Notes: a model not told the origin generated them from the sequence alone. A DNA stretch of 64,000 bases from Sphagnum compactum (GCA_965153455.1 OZ234495.1:12892875-12956874), one strand, 5' to 3'. Shown: positions 12,162 through 24,424, counted from the stretch's first letter. Numbers and translations are program-made.

Positions 12162-14376
12162 AGTGGGCTATGCGGATGATGATGATGATGATCAGGGGCA
12201 AAAATATGGAGGACTTTCCAGAGATGTATTTATTCCAAACAAAAAAAAAAAAGCACATAATTTTTGACATGGTTTTTCTGAATGATATCCATCTAATTTT
12301 ACTTCGAAATAGGTAAATCACAGAAGGAAAGTTGAGTTTTATACAATTTGACAAAGTTGTCAAATGGTTCGTTTTAGATATTTGAATGGAGTTCAGGCAT
12401 CACATTCATTGGGTTGTCATACCCATTGTTGATACATTTCTCTGAACAAAATTGCAATGTCAGAGGGTCTAGCAGCACAAATCTTTGTAGCACTAGTTGA
12501 GTGAGTGATACATACACATTTGTTTGTGTTCCTTTTTTATGTGTTTGTGTCAATAGCAAATATACCTTAAGTCTTGTGGACATACAAAACCCTTCACAAT
12601 TGTAATTAAGGCCCACTTTACACAAGGAGTCAAGGCCAAGGTTCCAACTCCAATCAAGCATTCCTATTCGTAACAAAAGATGAAATCGGACTCCCAAGGG
12701 CGGCCTTACACACTAACTTGAGAGTAGTTACATGTGTTGAAGCTCCGGGATTAGACTAGGGCGAGGGACAAGCTTTACTTAGTTACTCGAACCTGCATCA
12801 AACCAAATCTTGAAAGATTTTGGTTTTTTTTATAGAAGATTTTTTGAAGACTATATACATTTGCATGGTGAAATATTTGAGTTTTTCATTTCCCTATTGT
12901 TGGAATTTATGAACCTCTACTGTTGCCTTATGAATACCAGGGTGAATGTTTATCCAAATGTTCATCCATTTACGGTCTACCATTACCCCGACTAATCATT
13001 TTGCAAAAAACCCATATACCAACCTACCTTCACCCAACTTATAAGTTTTTTTTTTGGAAAATTTATATTTATTTTTTCTCCAGCTGAATATATTTAAATC
13101 AATATACACTTGTGTTAATTTTATATAAGTGTTAATTTATAGTTATTAACATGTATTAAACGTAGTAGATCTGACTTTTATAAATATTAGTTTATAATTA
13201 TTTAGTCAATCAGATATTAACACATATCAAGTACATATTTGATTTCTTTAAATATTAAATTAAATTTTGTAATTATTTAGTTAATCGTATATTAATACAT
13301 ATGAAGTACTTAAATCAAAATCCATATTTATTCAATTAAATCAAATGTTAATATATATATTAAGTTAGAATCTGATAATTATTAATTAACTAATTAGTTA
13401 TTTATATATCATATTATTACTATATTATTCTTTAATTACTAGTTAGTGCCCCATATTTTGAATTAATGTTAAATAATCATTTTAGTTATTAACAAGAATC
13501 ATCTTTGTCTATTTAAGGAAGTGAGTTTGAATTTTTTTGTATTCTTGTTCATTTGCAGTAATATTCATAAAGTTGTTTAGTATTTTTTGAATTTGAATTT
13601 ATACATTGTGTTTAGTTTGAACATATATATGCATAAAAATAATGAGATTTTTATTATGTACATAATTTTTTTTATAAACAACCTGCCCAACATTGCCCAA
13701 AAAATTGGAAAGAAAGATTATAAATGTGAGAAGGTTTCAATAAACATAGAAGAATTTGAAAACCTTTTTCAACCCTTTTTCCATGAGTCTTAAAAACCTC
13801 AGATATCACTTGAGAAGATTTGAAGGAATTGTCTCCTCAAAATGCTTTGATTAAATGAAGAGTAAGAAACAGTTTTAGCACTCTATTTGATTCCTGTATA
13901 TAGATTTTATTTGCATCCTCACTTTTGATTTGGACCCCAATTTCAGCTAAACCGATGCTCGGTAGTCCCCTAGTTTTCAGGTACTTTACAATGAACAACG
14001 ATTGAATCTCAAAAACTATTTTCAGTCTCAACTAAAGACATGATGAAAGAGGGCGACTCTTTCATGCAAAAGACGGTATGGAAGGTTACAAAGATTTAAC
14101 ACTAGTGGTTCTATCTCTCTACACATGCAACGATCAGCAATTAGGTCCTCTAACCTGTGAAATTTTGGACCAAACAAGCACTCCAAATGTTACATGATCC
14201 TTGGTGAATAAATGCCCTTTGCTTTGTGAAAATTTTCCACTTTTCTAGATGCAGAGCATTCTCAAAGATATTCGTTGCAAGCAAACTTTCATGCTTATGT
14301 TAAAAGAGTTGATAGAGTTTAGGGTTTAGGGTTTTAGGGTTGGAGTTGAAAGAGTACTTTGCACAGCAAACCTCTT
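12162..14376. other. Intergenic between two convergent genes
   Basis: No gene supported. A (GAT)n run at 12173-12190 lies just past the phosphatase stop, probably in its 3' UTR. 13020-13600 is very AT-rich with many TTAATATA-type words. A telomere-like TTTAGGG tract is at 14317-14341. The minus-strand frame 12374-12697 has no recognisable motif. Confidence 0.6.
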
Positions 14377-17300
14377 TTATGATAACTGGCTTTGTTGTTC
14401 AAGATATGACTTTCGGAAACACATGTATTGGTACAACGGCGGATCATTACTTTCTAGTACTTTAGGGTCCTCAGCAAAGCATACATAGTATGCAGCCACT
14501 CCACTTTCTGCAACCACCATCATCAGATACATCTGCACAAACATGACAGGAAATTCCCTTTTAGTGTGCATTATTGCTTTCATGGAAATACAAGGGTTTT
14601 CCAACATTCTTGTGATGTTTCATGATTCCACAAATGGTTTGAGCCTCTTGTCTCAAAACTTGTGACTCTCTCTTTGGTAATAGTGACTGAAAAAGCTTCT
14701 TGATGGCAGATCTGAAAGACCCATTTCTATTGCTGCACATGTAAATCACTTTGGTAAAGCACTCGCAGAAATTACCTAGTGTATTTGGAGGGCACCTTCG
14801 ATTTGCAATTATCCCTCTTAGAAAGGAGGAGGGATCTCATGCCTACTCCTTAAGAGTGGGAGGGAAATTCTACCTACTTATAAGTGGAAGATCTGTCCCA
14901 CTCTTAAGAAGTAGGTGTAAGAACCCTCCCTCTCCTACTTCTTGTGATCTACATATGTTCATGATAACATTTGCCTCTTGCTTTACAATGGGGAAAGCCC
15001 ATGGGTGGGGGACATTCCCAAATGTGGGGCTGGACTTGGCTACCACCTCGTCCTTGACCTCTTATTTTGGGAATGCCCCCACCCCAGGGCTTTACCCTAC
15101 ACAAAACACCTCAGACCCCAACCCATTTCTTGCTGCTGTCACTTGGTTTTTTTGAACTGAACTCAGGTTTTTCTGCAAACATGAACCCATAAACCCTAAA
15201 CCCTGAAACCTGGCTGTGTTCCCCAACATCTCTCTATTTCCTTCTGTAATGTGTGTCTCCAACTTATCTATCCTGTTGTCATGATGCCATCTAATCATGT
15301 GTTTTTGGATCTCTTTCTTGAGAACACTTGAAAACCCCATTGACATGATAATTATACTAATCTTGTACTGTGTCCCACTCCAGCTATAGACATCATCTTG
15401 GCCAAAACTCAGGAACTCTGGTGTGTCAGGTTTCTCTTACCAAAAAATAACCAATGAAGAAGGCGACAATAGCGATGCCAACTGTGAGGTTACGGTGTGT
15501 TGCAAAGGTCCAGATTCCAGCCACAAGGGCTGTGACAACACCGCCAACTATGCAGCCTGTGAATAGGACTGCACCTGTCAAGTCATCATTGATCAACACA
15601 TCCACACGCTCCGCTTGAAACATATTCCATGTATCCCTTGCTGCCCTCGTGAAACTCTTGCCATGAACTGCCACCTGCCAGTGAATTGTCCACAGAATGA
15701 AGATATTTTTGAGATGAGATTTGGTCCCTTCCATTTCTACAGGCTAAAAACTAGAGACTTTTTGCAACAATGAACTTCTCTTAATGAATGACATATGGAG
15801 CCCACAAATCCCAACACACTTATATCATGTAAAGGAGTTCCACAATGAACCTGAACGAAGGCCCACTTGTTGAAGTAGCGTATCAAGTTGTCAAGGATAC
15901 CAAGGAAGCAAGTTACACATGAGAAAAGGAACTCGTGTCCACGCTGCTCATTGGCTATACTTTGTGCCTGGAAGCATTTCAACACCAACCCCAAATATGA
16001 AACCAATGAAACCAAAAACTCAGAGAAAAAATGCACAACAGAAAACATGAGGACCCAAAACTTGAAGATGCTCTATCATGATGACACAGAGCCAAATTGC
16101 AAGCTTGTGGCATTCAGCTCTTGGGTGTTTTAGATTCATGCTGATATGACCTCAATTACAAGAAACAGTAAAGAAAATATGTTAAAGATACAAGAATCTG
16201 AACAGCCAAGTATTAAGATTGGGTGGAAATATCTAAGGGTGCAATTTCAGCTTTAGGTCTTGCAACTTAGAGTCAGGATTTCAGGTTTAGCTTCAAGGTC
16301 TAGTGTTCACAAGTATGCCAGATTTTCATGGATCTGAAAAAGAGGGTGCATGCATGCTGGTGACCCAGAAAATTTACTATGGCATGTAAAGTCTGAATGA
16401 TGGCCACAAATAATGAGCCCAAGCAAACGCTCCCAAATGAGATTGTGCAAGCATGGACCAGAGCACGTAATGTTGGGTTGCGAGGCATGGCATGCTCCTG
16501 CAGAATTCCAATTTTGTGATTTTAGCCTTCTGACTAATAGGATAAAGAAATCTGTACCTATCATGATTCATGATAATACATCATCAAACACTCTTCAGCA
16601 CATGCTGCATGAGCCTTGCATAACTAACACCACAGGAAGTTAGCAAATCGTTAAGGTCTGGTGTGGCAGATTATGTCATTTTCTTCACCACATTATTACA
16701 AGACATAATCTTCCAGTGATGGTCATACACGTGCAATACTGACCAAAACATGTGTCTGTTGAACACAATTTTCTTTTTCTTAAATCATTGAATCTGCCAC
16801 CCCAAACCATGTTCAATTTGCAAAATTTAAGAGGTGACGTTCCAAGCCCACATCCAATAGTGCTGGAACTTTGAGTGCGTTGATCTACCTGAAAGTAAAA
16901 AGTTCCTACAGTGCCAGCAACTGTTATATTCACAGTATTACGCAGCACTTCAATAGACCATGCAAGGCTAATTATCAATAGTGCAACGTAATAACCCCCG
17001 TATGGAATGCTGACTGCTCCTGCGGCCCCGAATATCCAAATTGCCATCCAGCACATAGCAATAAGCACTGCAGAGTATGAGACAAAATATAGCCCTGGGT
17101 ACCGGCCTGTCACCAACAGTACCTTTCTGAGCATTATTTCTGCAAATGGGATCCTGCAGTTTTGACACAAAAGTCCCACCAGATATGTTCACACAGCTGC
17201 AAAAACTTGAATTTTCAATAACTTCTTTGATGGTCTTGCAAAGTATATCTCGGTTATGGTTAAGGAGTTTGGGGTTGCCAAAATCTAGGGTTTGGAGTCT

Positions 17301-19451
17301 ATTAGCATACATTTATCTTAGTTGATGGTCTCTAATTCTCCTAGCCTTTGATGCTTGAGTGACTTGTGTTATTCAGTATAGGAAACGCACCAATCTGCTC
17401 TAACCCATACCTCTGATCACAACACAACAACTATACCATCTGCATGAAAAAGAAAGAATATTCCAAGGTCTGGAATTTGATCATTAGACTTGCTAGATAG
17501 ACAAACCCAAATCAAATACAAATTTTTCATGATTCATCTCTGTGGCTGCTGACTAGTTCTTTGCCCTGGAATGAAGGATTCACTTAATTTTCACACCAAT
17601 AAAATAGGGTGGTGGCATGGATAGGGAGATGAAGGACTTACCGGGCTTTAACCAATTGGACAAAGAGAGCTTGAAACAATGCAGCAGCAATAAAAATAAG
17701 CCCAACAAGGCCTTTTACATTTCCTGTGGAGATGAGAATGATTCCAAGTAGACCTGTTGTTCCACCCCCAAATTTATAAAAATACTCACAGTAAATGAGA
17801 CTTGATGCACAAGTTCTAAAAGTGCTAAAATTACTCCCCATATTCAAAGTGACAGCAGCTGGATTTTCAAGAAAGATTATCTGGTTTTTCACCAAGATAT
17901 AAAGGCATAAGCATATGGACAAACCATGTGAACCACAGAAAGAAGACTCTCAAAATGAAACATTCCCTGATCTCTATAGCACCCATTTGACCACCATGCA
18001 TTGAGAGTAGCACAAAAAGATGAGGATTCCCACCTCCCCCCCGCCAAAAAAAAAAAACCACCAAGAAATTCTGCATCAAGTGGTACCTGTTGCAATAGAA
18101 CCCATTATCAAGCATGTGTAAATCATAGGCTGGGGGAACATGCGTATAAGGGACTGCCATATCCAAGCAAAAATCACTGCAGCGCCAGCTGCAACTGCCA
18201 ACTGTGGTGCCCAATCACGTATACTGTAGGATGAGGCAGGCAGTGGTGTTGGTGCTGGTGATGGTGACAGTGTCGAATTAAGAGAATTGACCAATGCATG
18301 TACAGAATCACGAGCACGAATGGCATTGTTGTGATTGGTCTTTCGGATTCCCGTGACACCAAGGTATATGCATACACCAATTACTGCCCAGAAATGCACA
18401 ACAAACAAAATTGCAGCCCAATAATCTCGACAACCCGCAAAAGTACTCCTCCAGATTCGCCCACTCGACTGGAATCCAGTCTGTTTTCCCCAACATTCAA
18501 AAAACTCAATCCTCCTCACTTTCCCCACTCTATTTATACCATCCACAATACTAAGTGAATTTGTTTCCACTAAAATAATGGTGGCTGCTGTTATTGTGCA
18601 GCCTAACAAGGTTTTTGATTGGAACATTTACAGTCTCAGTTACGTACCCAAAACCTGGATCTGAATTGTTGACCGCGTGAGAAGCGTGGAGGACGAAGAC
18701 CAGATGCAACACCGTAGGGAACAGCACCTGGTGGAATTGGGCCAGGTCTTGGAGGAGGGTAACCCGGATTAGGATTGTACGGAAGAGGAGGGGATGGAAA
18801 TCCTGCATTTTCATTGACTGGAGGTGGATATGGTTGTACCGGAGGTTGAGGCGGATACTGTTGTGCTGGAGGTCTCCTGGGTGGAGAAGGGCCTCCTGCT
18901 CCTCTTGTTGGGCTATACGGAAGTGGTGGAAAACCATCAGCTGCATTGACTGGTCTTCCAGGTGGAGGATACACATCACGAGGAGGTCGTTCAGGATCAG
19001 CGTATGCCACAGATGGTGGATCTGGCACATAAGCTGGAGGAGGGTTGAACAAACTGGGACCTGGAGGTGGTGGATAGCCTCGATCACGATCATAAGGGTC
19101 AAAGCCTCGTGGCACATAACCCAGATTGGTTTCATATGGAGGAGGCGGATATCCTCTACTAGCATCAAATGGTGGTGGTGGTCCTCCTCCCCCTCCTCTC
19201 CTATAATCAGGAGGCAAATAACCTGCTGGAGGAGCTCTCTCCATGTACCCAGGAGGTGGTGGATACCCTTGGCCCCCCCTTGCATCTTCAGGACCCAGAG
19301 GTGGGTAGCCAGAAGGAGGGGGAAAATCATAATACGAAGGAAGACCTGGAAAGAATGGTGGAGCTGGACCTCCATAAGCTGGCCCTCCTCTTGGGTAGTA
19401 GCCGGATCTTGGAGAAAAAGGTGGATGTCCATCTATGTACGGATCCTGCAT
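14377..19451 (-). CDS. Choline transporter-like (CTL/PNS1, DUF580) membrane protein with proline-rich N-terminus
   Basis: Multi-pass membrane protein of the CTL family; family members carry choline or act in membrane lipid and vesicle traffic, but the substrate here is unproven. Exons on the minus strand: 19451-18648, 18480-18087, 17723-17642, 17153-16889, 16497-16378, 15967-15851, 15674-15441, 14532-14377 (stop TAA), about 723 aa. Exon 1 encodes 268 residues of Pro/Gly/Tyr-rich sequence with repeated YPPPPG-like motifs, probably cytosolic. The rest has about ten hydrophobic segments, starting with RDYWAAILFVVHFWAVIG. The family hallmark YYVCFAEDP lies in the last exon; a model stopping at the TGA 15426-15428 would miss it, because GTAAGA at 15440 is a donor. 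The exon 2 acceptor could instead be 12 bases downstream (start 18468). The start at 19451 (MQDPY) is chosen because upstream frame extension is a hydrophobic run unlike the family. The last intron (907 bp) hosts a dispersed repeat. Confidence 0.87.
14773..15104. repeat. Dispersed repeat, copy A (inside last intron of the transporter gene)
   Basis: Aligns by eye with 52355-52913 once the 261-bp MITE in that copy is removed. Shared blocks in the same order: cctaagtgtatttg-like, ggcacct, a ccactctta/taagaag block, a gaggctgga block, tattttggga, and ggctttaccctaca. Copy A contains two inverted repeats: cctactccttaagagtggga (14841 onward) pairing with the segment ending cttaagaagtagg near 14897-14918, and the 33-base arms at 14990-15022 and 15065-15097. 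It has no coding capacity. Copy A shows an uninterrupted gcacct at 14792-14797, the site that is filled by the MITE in copy B. Confidence 0.6.
14990..15097. repeat. Foldback element with ~33-bp imperfect inverted arms
   Basis: Left arm 14990-15022 (begins ggggaaagccc, includes gggtggggg and attccc) is nearly the reverse complement of right arm 15065-15097 (includes gggaatgccccc and ends gggctttaccc). The loop is about 42 bases. Such a hairpin could be a small MITE nested in the dispersed repeat; the arms are much more degraded in copy B (about 52795-52913). No clear target-site duplication was seen. Confidence 0.55.
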
Positions 19452-20760
19452 CACATGAACAAAGAAAGCAACGCCCAGGTTGAAGAGGAAGCAAGCACAA
19501 ATGGGTACAGAAATCATCAAGTCAATCCTTTAGCTTTTTAGGGTTTTGCATCAACAAGGAAGAGAACTACAGACAGGAGCTACTGCTTTCCCTTCAGCCT
19601 GTGAGCAGAACATTTTCTGAAGCAATTGTTTGGAAAATTCAAGCAGTAGTTGGCAACAATCCATCCAGCCCACCAGAAATGGGGGATTTTGGATCCTTCT
19701 CTTTTGTCTGTTATCAGATGGAGTTTTATGAATCCCACCCAATTCGACAAAGTGTTGCTTCCAGAGAGAGAGAGAGAGAGAGAGAGCTTGCACTGACAAG
19801 GAGCTTACTAATTCCTCTGAATCGTGATAAGGAAAACGTGTTCCCATTGCAGGTGAATCTGCTGTAGGAGCAGCTTGCAGCTTTGTGTCTCCTCCCTTCT
19901 TCTCCTTCTTCTTCTTCTTCTTCGTCTTCTTCGCAACAATTTGGCTTCCTCCTCCTGCTTGACGTCTTCAACGCCGAGGAGCTTCGTCCAAAAGCCTCTC
20001 ATAATCTCTAGGCTGGTGAATCTCCCTTCTAGTCCAAATCCTCGCTGCACCTCGCATCCCCGTCAATCCTCCAGCAACCTCACAACTCCTCCGAGTCGGT
20101 CTCAAGCTCCTCAATCCTTTGTATTCTCTCCCAATTCTATCAACAATCTCCAACATATTACTCCGCAAAAAAAACTTCAAGCTCCTCCTCATCCAGAGCA
20201 GCTGCTGCTTCTTCAAGACCTTCTTCAACTGCCAAGCCTGTAACAGACACTTCCAACCAAACTTCGACTCCCCCCAAAACCCACACCACACACACACAAA
20301 GAAAACCAAAAAAGAAAAAAGAAAAAAACAACAAAAACAACAACAACAAAAAGAGATTTCTCTTCTTTAAATAGCTCCAGCAACTTCAAGCTCTACAACA
20401 AACGCAGGGCTTTCAAACCCAAGTAGTCTCTTCAAAAGACCAACAACAAACAACAGCAAAACAAAAGTCATGTATGATTGATTCGAAAGCCAAAAAAAAA
20501 AATTGCTAAAAAAAAAATTGCAAGAAAAGAGATCAAAGTGCTTATGATGCGCTTCGAATCCAAACGAGATTCTCTACCGCGAGAGAGAGGATCGACGACG
20601 GAGCGAGAGACAAGAGGAGCTTCGCGAGCAGCACATCCTCATGTCCAGCGAGAAAGTCGGAAGGGGAGAGAGAGACGAATGGCAGGTGCGGGGCGCAGTC
20701 TTCCAAAATACTATACGAATACTGTACGTATAAACATACATACGTACTCAATAAAATACT
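19452..20760. promoter_or_regulatory. Upstream/leader region of the transporter gene
   Basis: No gene supported. The stretch contains a TTTAGGG-type telo-box at about 19538-19548, a (GA)n microsatellite at 19763-19786, a (TTC)n run at about 19905-19935, A/C-rich low-complexity DNA at 20270-20350, and a GA-rich stretch at 20570-20690. These pyrimidine/purine-rich tracts are typical of plant 5' leaders and core promoters. Open frames here are composition artefacts. The transcription start is not determined. Confidence 0.4.
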
Positions 20761-20819
20761 TGCATAATTTTCCACCGTGCCCGAGGAAAAAAAACCTCTG
20801 GATTGGATTTATGAAATGT

Positions 20820-21080
20820 ACTCTAATAATTAACTAATTAATTAATTAATTAAATCTTCATATTTTAATTTGAAATTTTCAGTTTGAAAAAAGTGAGAAA
20901 GAGGTTTTTTTTTTTTTTTTTTTAAACAAAAATGGGTAGAAGAAGAGATGGAGTGTATTTTTTATCAATTTATAACCAATTTTATAAATATAAAAATTTC
21001 AATCATTAATTATATAATTAATTATACTATAGAATAATGTACTCTAATAGTTAAAATTAAGTTTCAAATGTTATGATCAA
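20820..21080. other. AT-rich low-complexity DNA
   Basis: Contains a (TTAA)n microsatellite at about 20826-20854 and a T-run at 20908-20923. No gene. Confidence 0.6.
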
Positions 21081-21089
21081 TTTAATAAT

Positions 21090-21570
21090 CATTTTTGTAT
21101 AATTATCAAATGAATACCATCATTTTTTTTTGCTCTTTTCACAATAATCACATCCAAGTAATAATATAAAACACAAATAATAAAAATGACTATTAAATTG
21201 CTCTTTTCACATTCAAGGTAATAAATAATAAGTAGAATAAAAAAGTATACCCATTTTTTGCTCTTTTCACATTCAATAGAAATGAGCACCCACTTTTGGC
21301 CCTATTCACATTCAAGTAATATACGGTAAATTGGGTAACCCTAAATCATCTTATGGAAAAATTCAAGTAACAAGTACAATGAAATTGAATTATCCATTTG
21401 ATCTTTTCACATTTCAAGTAATAAGTATAATAAATTGAAATATCCATTTTCTTTTTTAAAATATTTTTCTTTTCATATCCAAGTATATAATAAGCTACAA
21501 CAAATTTGAATACCCAATTTGCACTAATTTCCCATTTATAATACTCATTTGAGCTCTTTTCACATTCTTA
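21090..21570. repeat. Diverged tandem repeat with a gctcttttcacattcaag core
   Basis: The core gctcttttcacattcaag, followed by taataagtaxaat and then tgaatacccattt, recurs about seven times. Cores begin near 21132, 21200, 21260, 21299 (as gccctattcacattcaag), 21399, 21465 and 21553. Spacing is irregular (about 40-100 bases), consistent with an old array that has suffered deletions. No coding capacity. Confidence 0.6.
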
Positions 21571-21941
21571 ATTTGAGGTTTGCTTGAGCTTTTAGGGTGC
21601 ACTAGCTAGCTAACTTAACTAACTAACTTACATGGGTTCTATTCCAACCACTCTTCTTTGTTGGGTAGTGCTTTTTTGGGTTTAGAGAAAGAGGAGAGGT
21701 TTGAATTGAGGTTTAAGTAATTGGCTTTGTGAATAGGTAGCCCCCACTTGGAGAGAATTGGTTTAGGGTTTAGGGTTTAAACCAACAAACAACCCATGAC
21801 ACTATTTTGAACCAAATACATCCATATTTTGGAATGAAAAAGTCGTCTCTTAATTCTTAAGTTGGCACGGATGATAAGTGTCGAGCATGTGTAGTGTTGT
21901 TTTTCTCTCTATCCAAGGAAAACATAGCACCCGTACCCCAT

Positions 21942-22176
21942 GTTAGACCTGAGTTCCAGCATCTTGTATACCCAGATTTAATAAAATTTCCTTACTTTGC
22001 AGATAACAACCTTTAGAGGCTGAACGAGCGTTTGAGGGGATGGCCATAAATATCGAACCTTGTGGAGTTAGACCTGAGTTCCAGCATCTTGTATAGGCAG
22101 ATTTAATAAAATTTCCTTACTTTGCAGATAACAACCTTTAGAGGCTGAAAGAGCGCATTTGAGGGATGGCTGATCA
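21942..22176. repeat. 125-bp tandem duplication
   Basis: The block starting gttagacctgagttccagc at 21942 is repeated from 22067. The first ~90 bases are almost identical (only a few differences such as tatacc versus tatagg); the remaining part, with tttgagg and atggc, is more diverged. No frame is open through either copy. Confidence 0.75.
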
Positions 22177-22659
22177 AAAGGGGGATCACTTTATGAATGA
22201 TCTCTCAATTGTTGAATGATGGTAAAAGGAGTGGAATGACATAGTGCGATGTTCTCAAAAGGTGGAACAAAAAGCCGTGCAACCTCTTTGCCTCGAACTA
22301 ACACAATGTTCTATTTCAAAAGGAATTTGTTGGTGGCTAGGCTATTTGTGTTCTTCTTTGCTTGGCTCTTCTTCTTGGATCTACAACTAGGGTCAATACC
22401 AAATTAGCATACAATATATAGAGCTTAGTGGAGTGTTTTTTTATTATATAATTATTAATTAATTAATCACCAATATGTGTTCAAAATGTTGGAGAAGATG
22501 GGTTCTTTGGATTCCGAGTCAGAAAGGAAAGGAAAAGGAAAGGAAAGGAATTTTGATGACAAAAGACAAGATAAGCTTGACAACACACCAAACAAAATTT
22601 GACAACAACCACTAACCAAAGTTTCTTTTTAAGGATTTTGTGATGTAGTAGCCAAAAGT
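22177..22659. other. AT-rich intergenic DNA
   Basis: Nothing recognisable beyond a TTAA-rich run near 22440-22466 and an aaggaaagg run near 22525-22550. Confidence 0.5.
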
Positions 22660-23130
22660 GGTGATCATCTAGAAAATACTTTTGCCAAATTTGGCTATAT
22701 GTTAGGGAAAAACAACAGCCTTAGATTCTAGATCCATTTTTGTCGACCTTGCTTTACCCAAGGCAAGGATATTGTGTTTGGATTCATTATAGAGTAAAGT
22801 AGCTTAATGGGTTTTGGCCCCCCTAGTTAATAGTAGGTCTATTTTTATATGAGGATTTTTGGAAAGATGATATTTTGGCTTGTGTTGGAAACTTGAGATT
22901 AGTTATAATAGAGTTATGATAATATCTTGAAGGATTTTTTTTGTGGTGATCATTCGTAGGAAAAATGGTCATCATCCTGAGGAAGATTTAGCCAAATATG
23001 GCTATATAAATCAAATAAGAAGCACATTTTCTTTTTAAATCAACCTTCTATGTTTATTTATGGCTACACACTGAAAACCAAATATAGAATTCTGAAAAAA
23101 TTTACCCTTTTTTATTTTCCTCACTCCTAG
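22660..23130 (+). repeat. Dispersed repeat with palindromic tagccaaatttggcta core, two decayed copies
   Basis: Copies at about 22665-22740 (ttttgccaaatttggctata) and 22940-23105 (gatttagccaaatatggctata, later ttatggctacacactgaaaacc). Both are preceded by a gtggtgatcat-like segment. They match the three-unit array at 23776-24424 and copies near 53750 and 63000. Confidence 0.5.
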
Positions 23131-23443
23131 CGATTGAAACCCTCCAAAATCACTTCATTTTATTTTTTAAATTTTTAGTTTCACTTATTGGTGAAATCTT
23201 ACTAGCCAATATATATATATATATATTGTTGTTCTCCAAGATATTGATCCGAGCGAGCACGTTGAGAAAAAAATGATATCCACCAAATATTTACACATTA
23301 ATATAAAGTATAATCCAAAATGAGAATGGGCTTTTTTTCAACGAATTTTTTTTTGTGTTTTTAATTGGGTTTTTATTTGCAATTATGCCACAAATGATTA
23401 TCATGTCTTTTGGAAGTCAAATTGTCACTCATGTGTCCATCTT

Positions 23444-23483
23444 GGGTTTAGGGTTTAGGTCCTAAACCCTAAACCCTAAACCC
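23444..23483. repeat. Head-to-head telomeric-repeat palindrome
   Basis: Two plus TTTAGGG units (23444-23459) abut, through a single T, three CCCTAAA units (23461-23483). The first 16 bases on each side of that T form a perfect inverted repeat. This is the pattern expected of a telomere-to-telomere joint or of opposite-orientation telomere additions, though length is too short to prove either. Confidence 0.8.
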
Positions 23484-23775
23484 ACATTTGCCAACATTTT
23501 AAAAATCCAAGTGCTTCAAACCTTATAAGGAATGGGTACTAGAGTGAAAGAACTTGTGTGTGGATGGGTGCCTTGGCTTATGACTCTATAAATGCTTGAG
23601 AACACCTCCATCATTGTATGTCTTTTGTTGTCCTATGATATAAATGATTGTACCTATGATGAGCCTCTCAAGCCTTGTAGAATCAGCCTTATGAGTCATG
23701 ACTCATGATGGGTATTTTAATTTTATTTTAATTTCATTTTTTTGATGTAGCATCATGAGTGATGATCTTCTATAA

Positions 23776-24424
23776 GCCTAGTTAGCCAAATTTGGCTATA
23801 ACCAAAATATAAAAATGAAAAAAAATTAAGCATCCTCCTATATTTTTGGCTATTTATTGAAACCTTAAGTGGAGTTTGGCCAAAAAAATATTTAATATCT
23901 CAAAAACTGGTGATCAATAACCCCAAAATACAATATTTTCACATACAATATTTTGCATAAATACTTTTGTTGTTACTAAACAAAATTGATTATCCATAAG
24001 CCCAATTAGTCAAATTTGGTTATAACCAAAATATTAGACTACAAACTTTTAAGCATCCTCCTATATTGTTGACTACATATTGAAACCTGATGTAGAATCT
24101 GGCAAAAAGAAATTTAATTATCTTAAAAACCCCAAAAATAAAATATTTTCACGTACAATATTTTGCATACATGTTTTTGTTGCTATTAAACGAGATTGAT
24201 TATCCAAAAGCCCAATTAGTCAAATTTAGCTATAAGCAAAACATTAAAGTAAAAAAATTTTAAACATGATCCTATATAGTTGGCTACCTATTGAAACATG
24301 ATGTAGAATCTAGCCAAAAAAAAGTTTATTATCTCAAAAATTGGTGATTAAAATTTCCAAAACAGAACATTTTCATGTACAAGATTTCACATACATATTT
24401 TTGTTGCTAATAAACAAAATTGAA
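23776..24424 (+). repeat. Three tandem ~215-bp units of the palindrome-core repeat
   Basis: Units begin at 23776 (gcctagttagccaaatttggc), 24000 and 24210 (both gcccaattagtcaaattt). Each contains, in order: the ccaaatttggctataaxcaaaa core, aagcatcctcctatat, ggctacxtattgaaacc, gtagaatctggcaaaa, a tttaatatctcaaaa block, and attttcacatacaatattttgcatac. Unit lengths are 224, 210 and about 215. The 16-base palindrome is perfect in unit 1 (about 23783-23798) and degenerate in the others. No coding capacity. Confidence 0.75.

Noticed and set aside
15426-15734. Minus frame ending at TGA 15426 taken as the transporter C-terminus
   Set aside because: The conserved CTL C-terminal block lies in a further exon (14532-14377), and GTAAGA at 15440 is a good donor in phase.
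18551-19432. 293-codon minus-strand frame rich in His/Leu/Met
   Set aside because: It lies in another frame of the proline-rich first exon of the transporter gene; the correct frame has repeated YPPPPG motifs and splices in phase to the membrane domain.
18834-19541. 235-codon plus-strand frame rich in Trp/Ser/Ile
   Set aside because: Antisense shadow of the same proline-rich exon; composition is a by-product of the ggtgga-type repeats.
20478-20837. Lys/Arg-rich 119-codon frame
   Set aside because: Low-complexity purine-rich leader DNA; no motif and no splice continuation.
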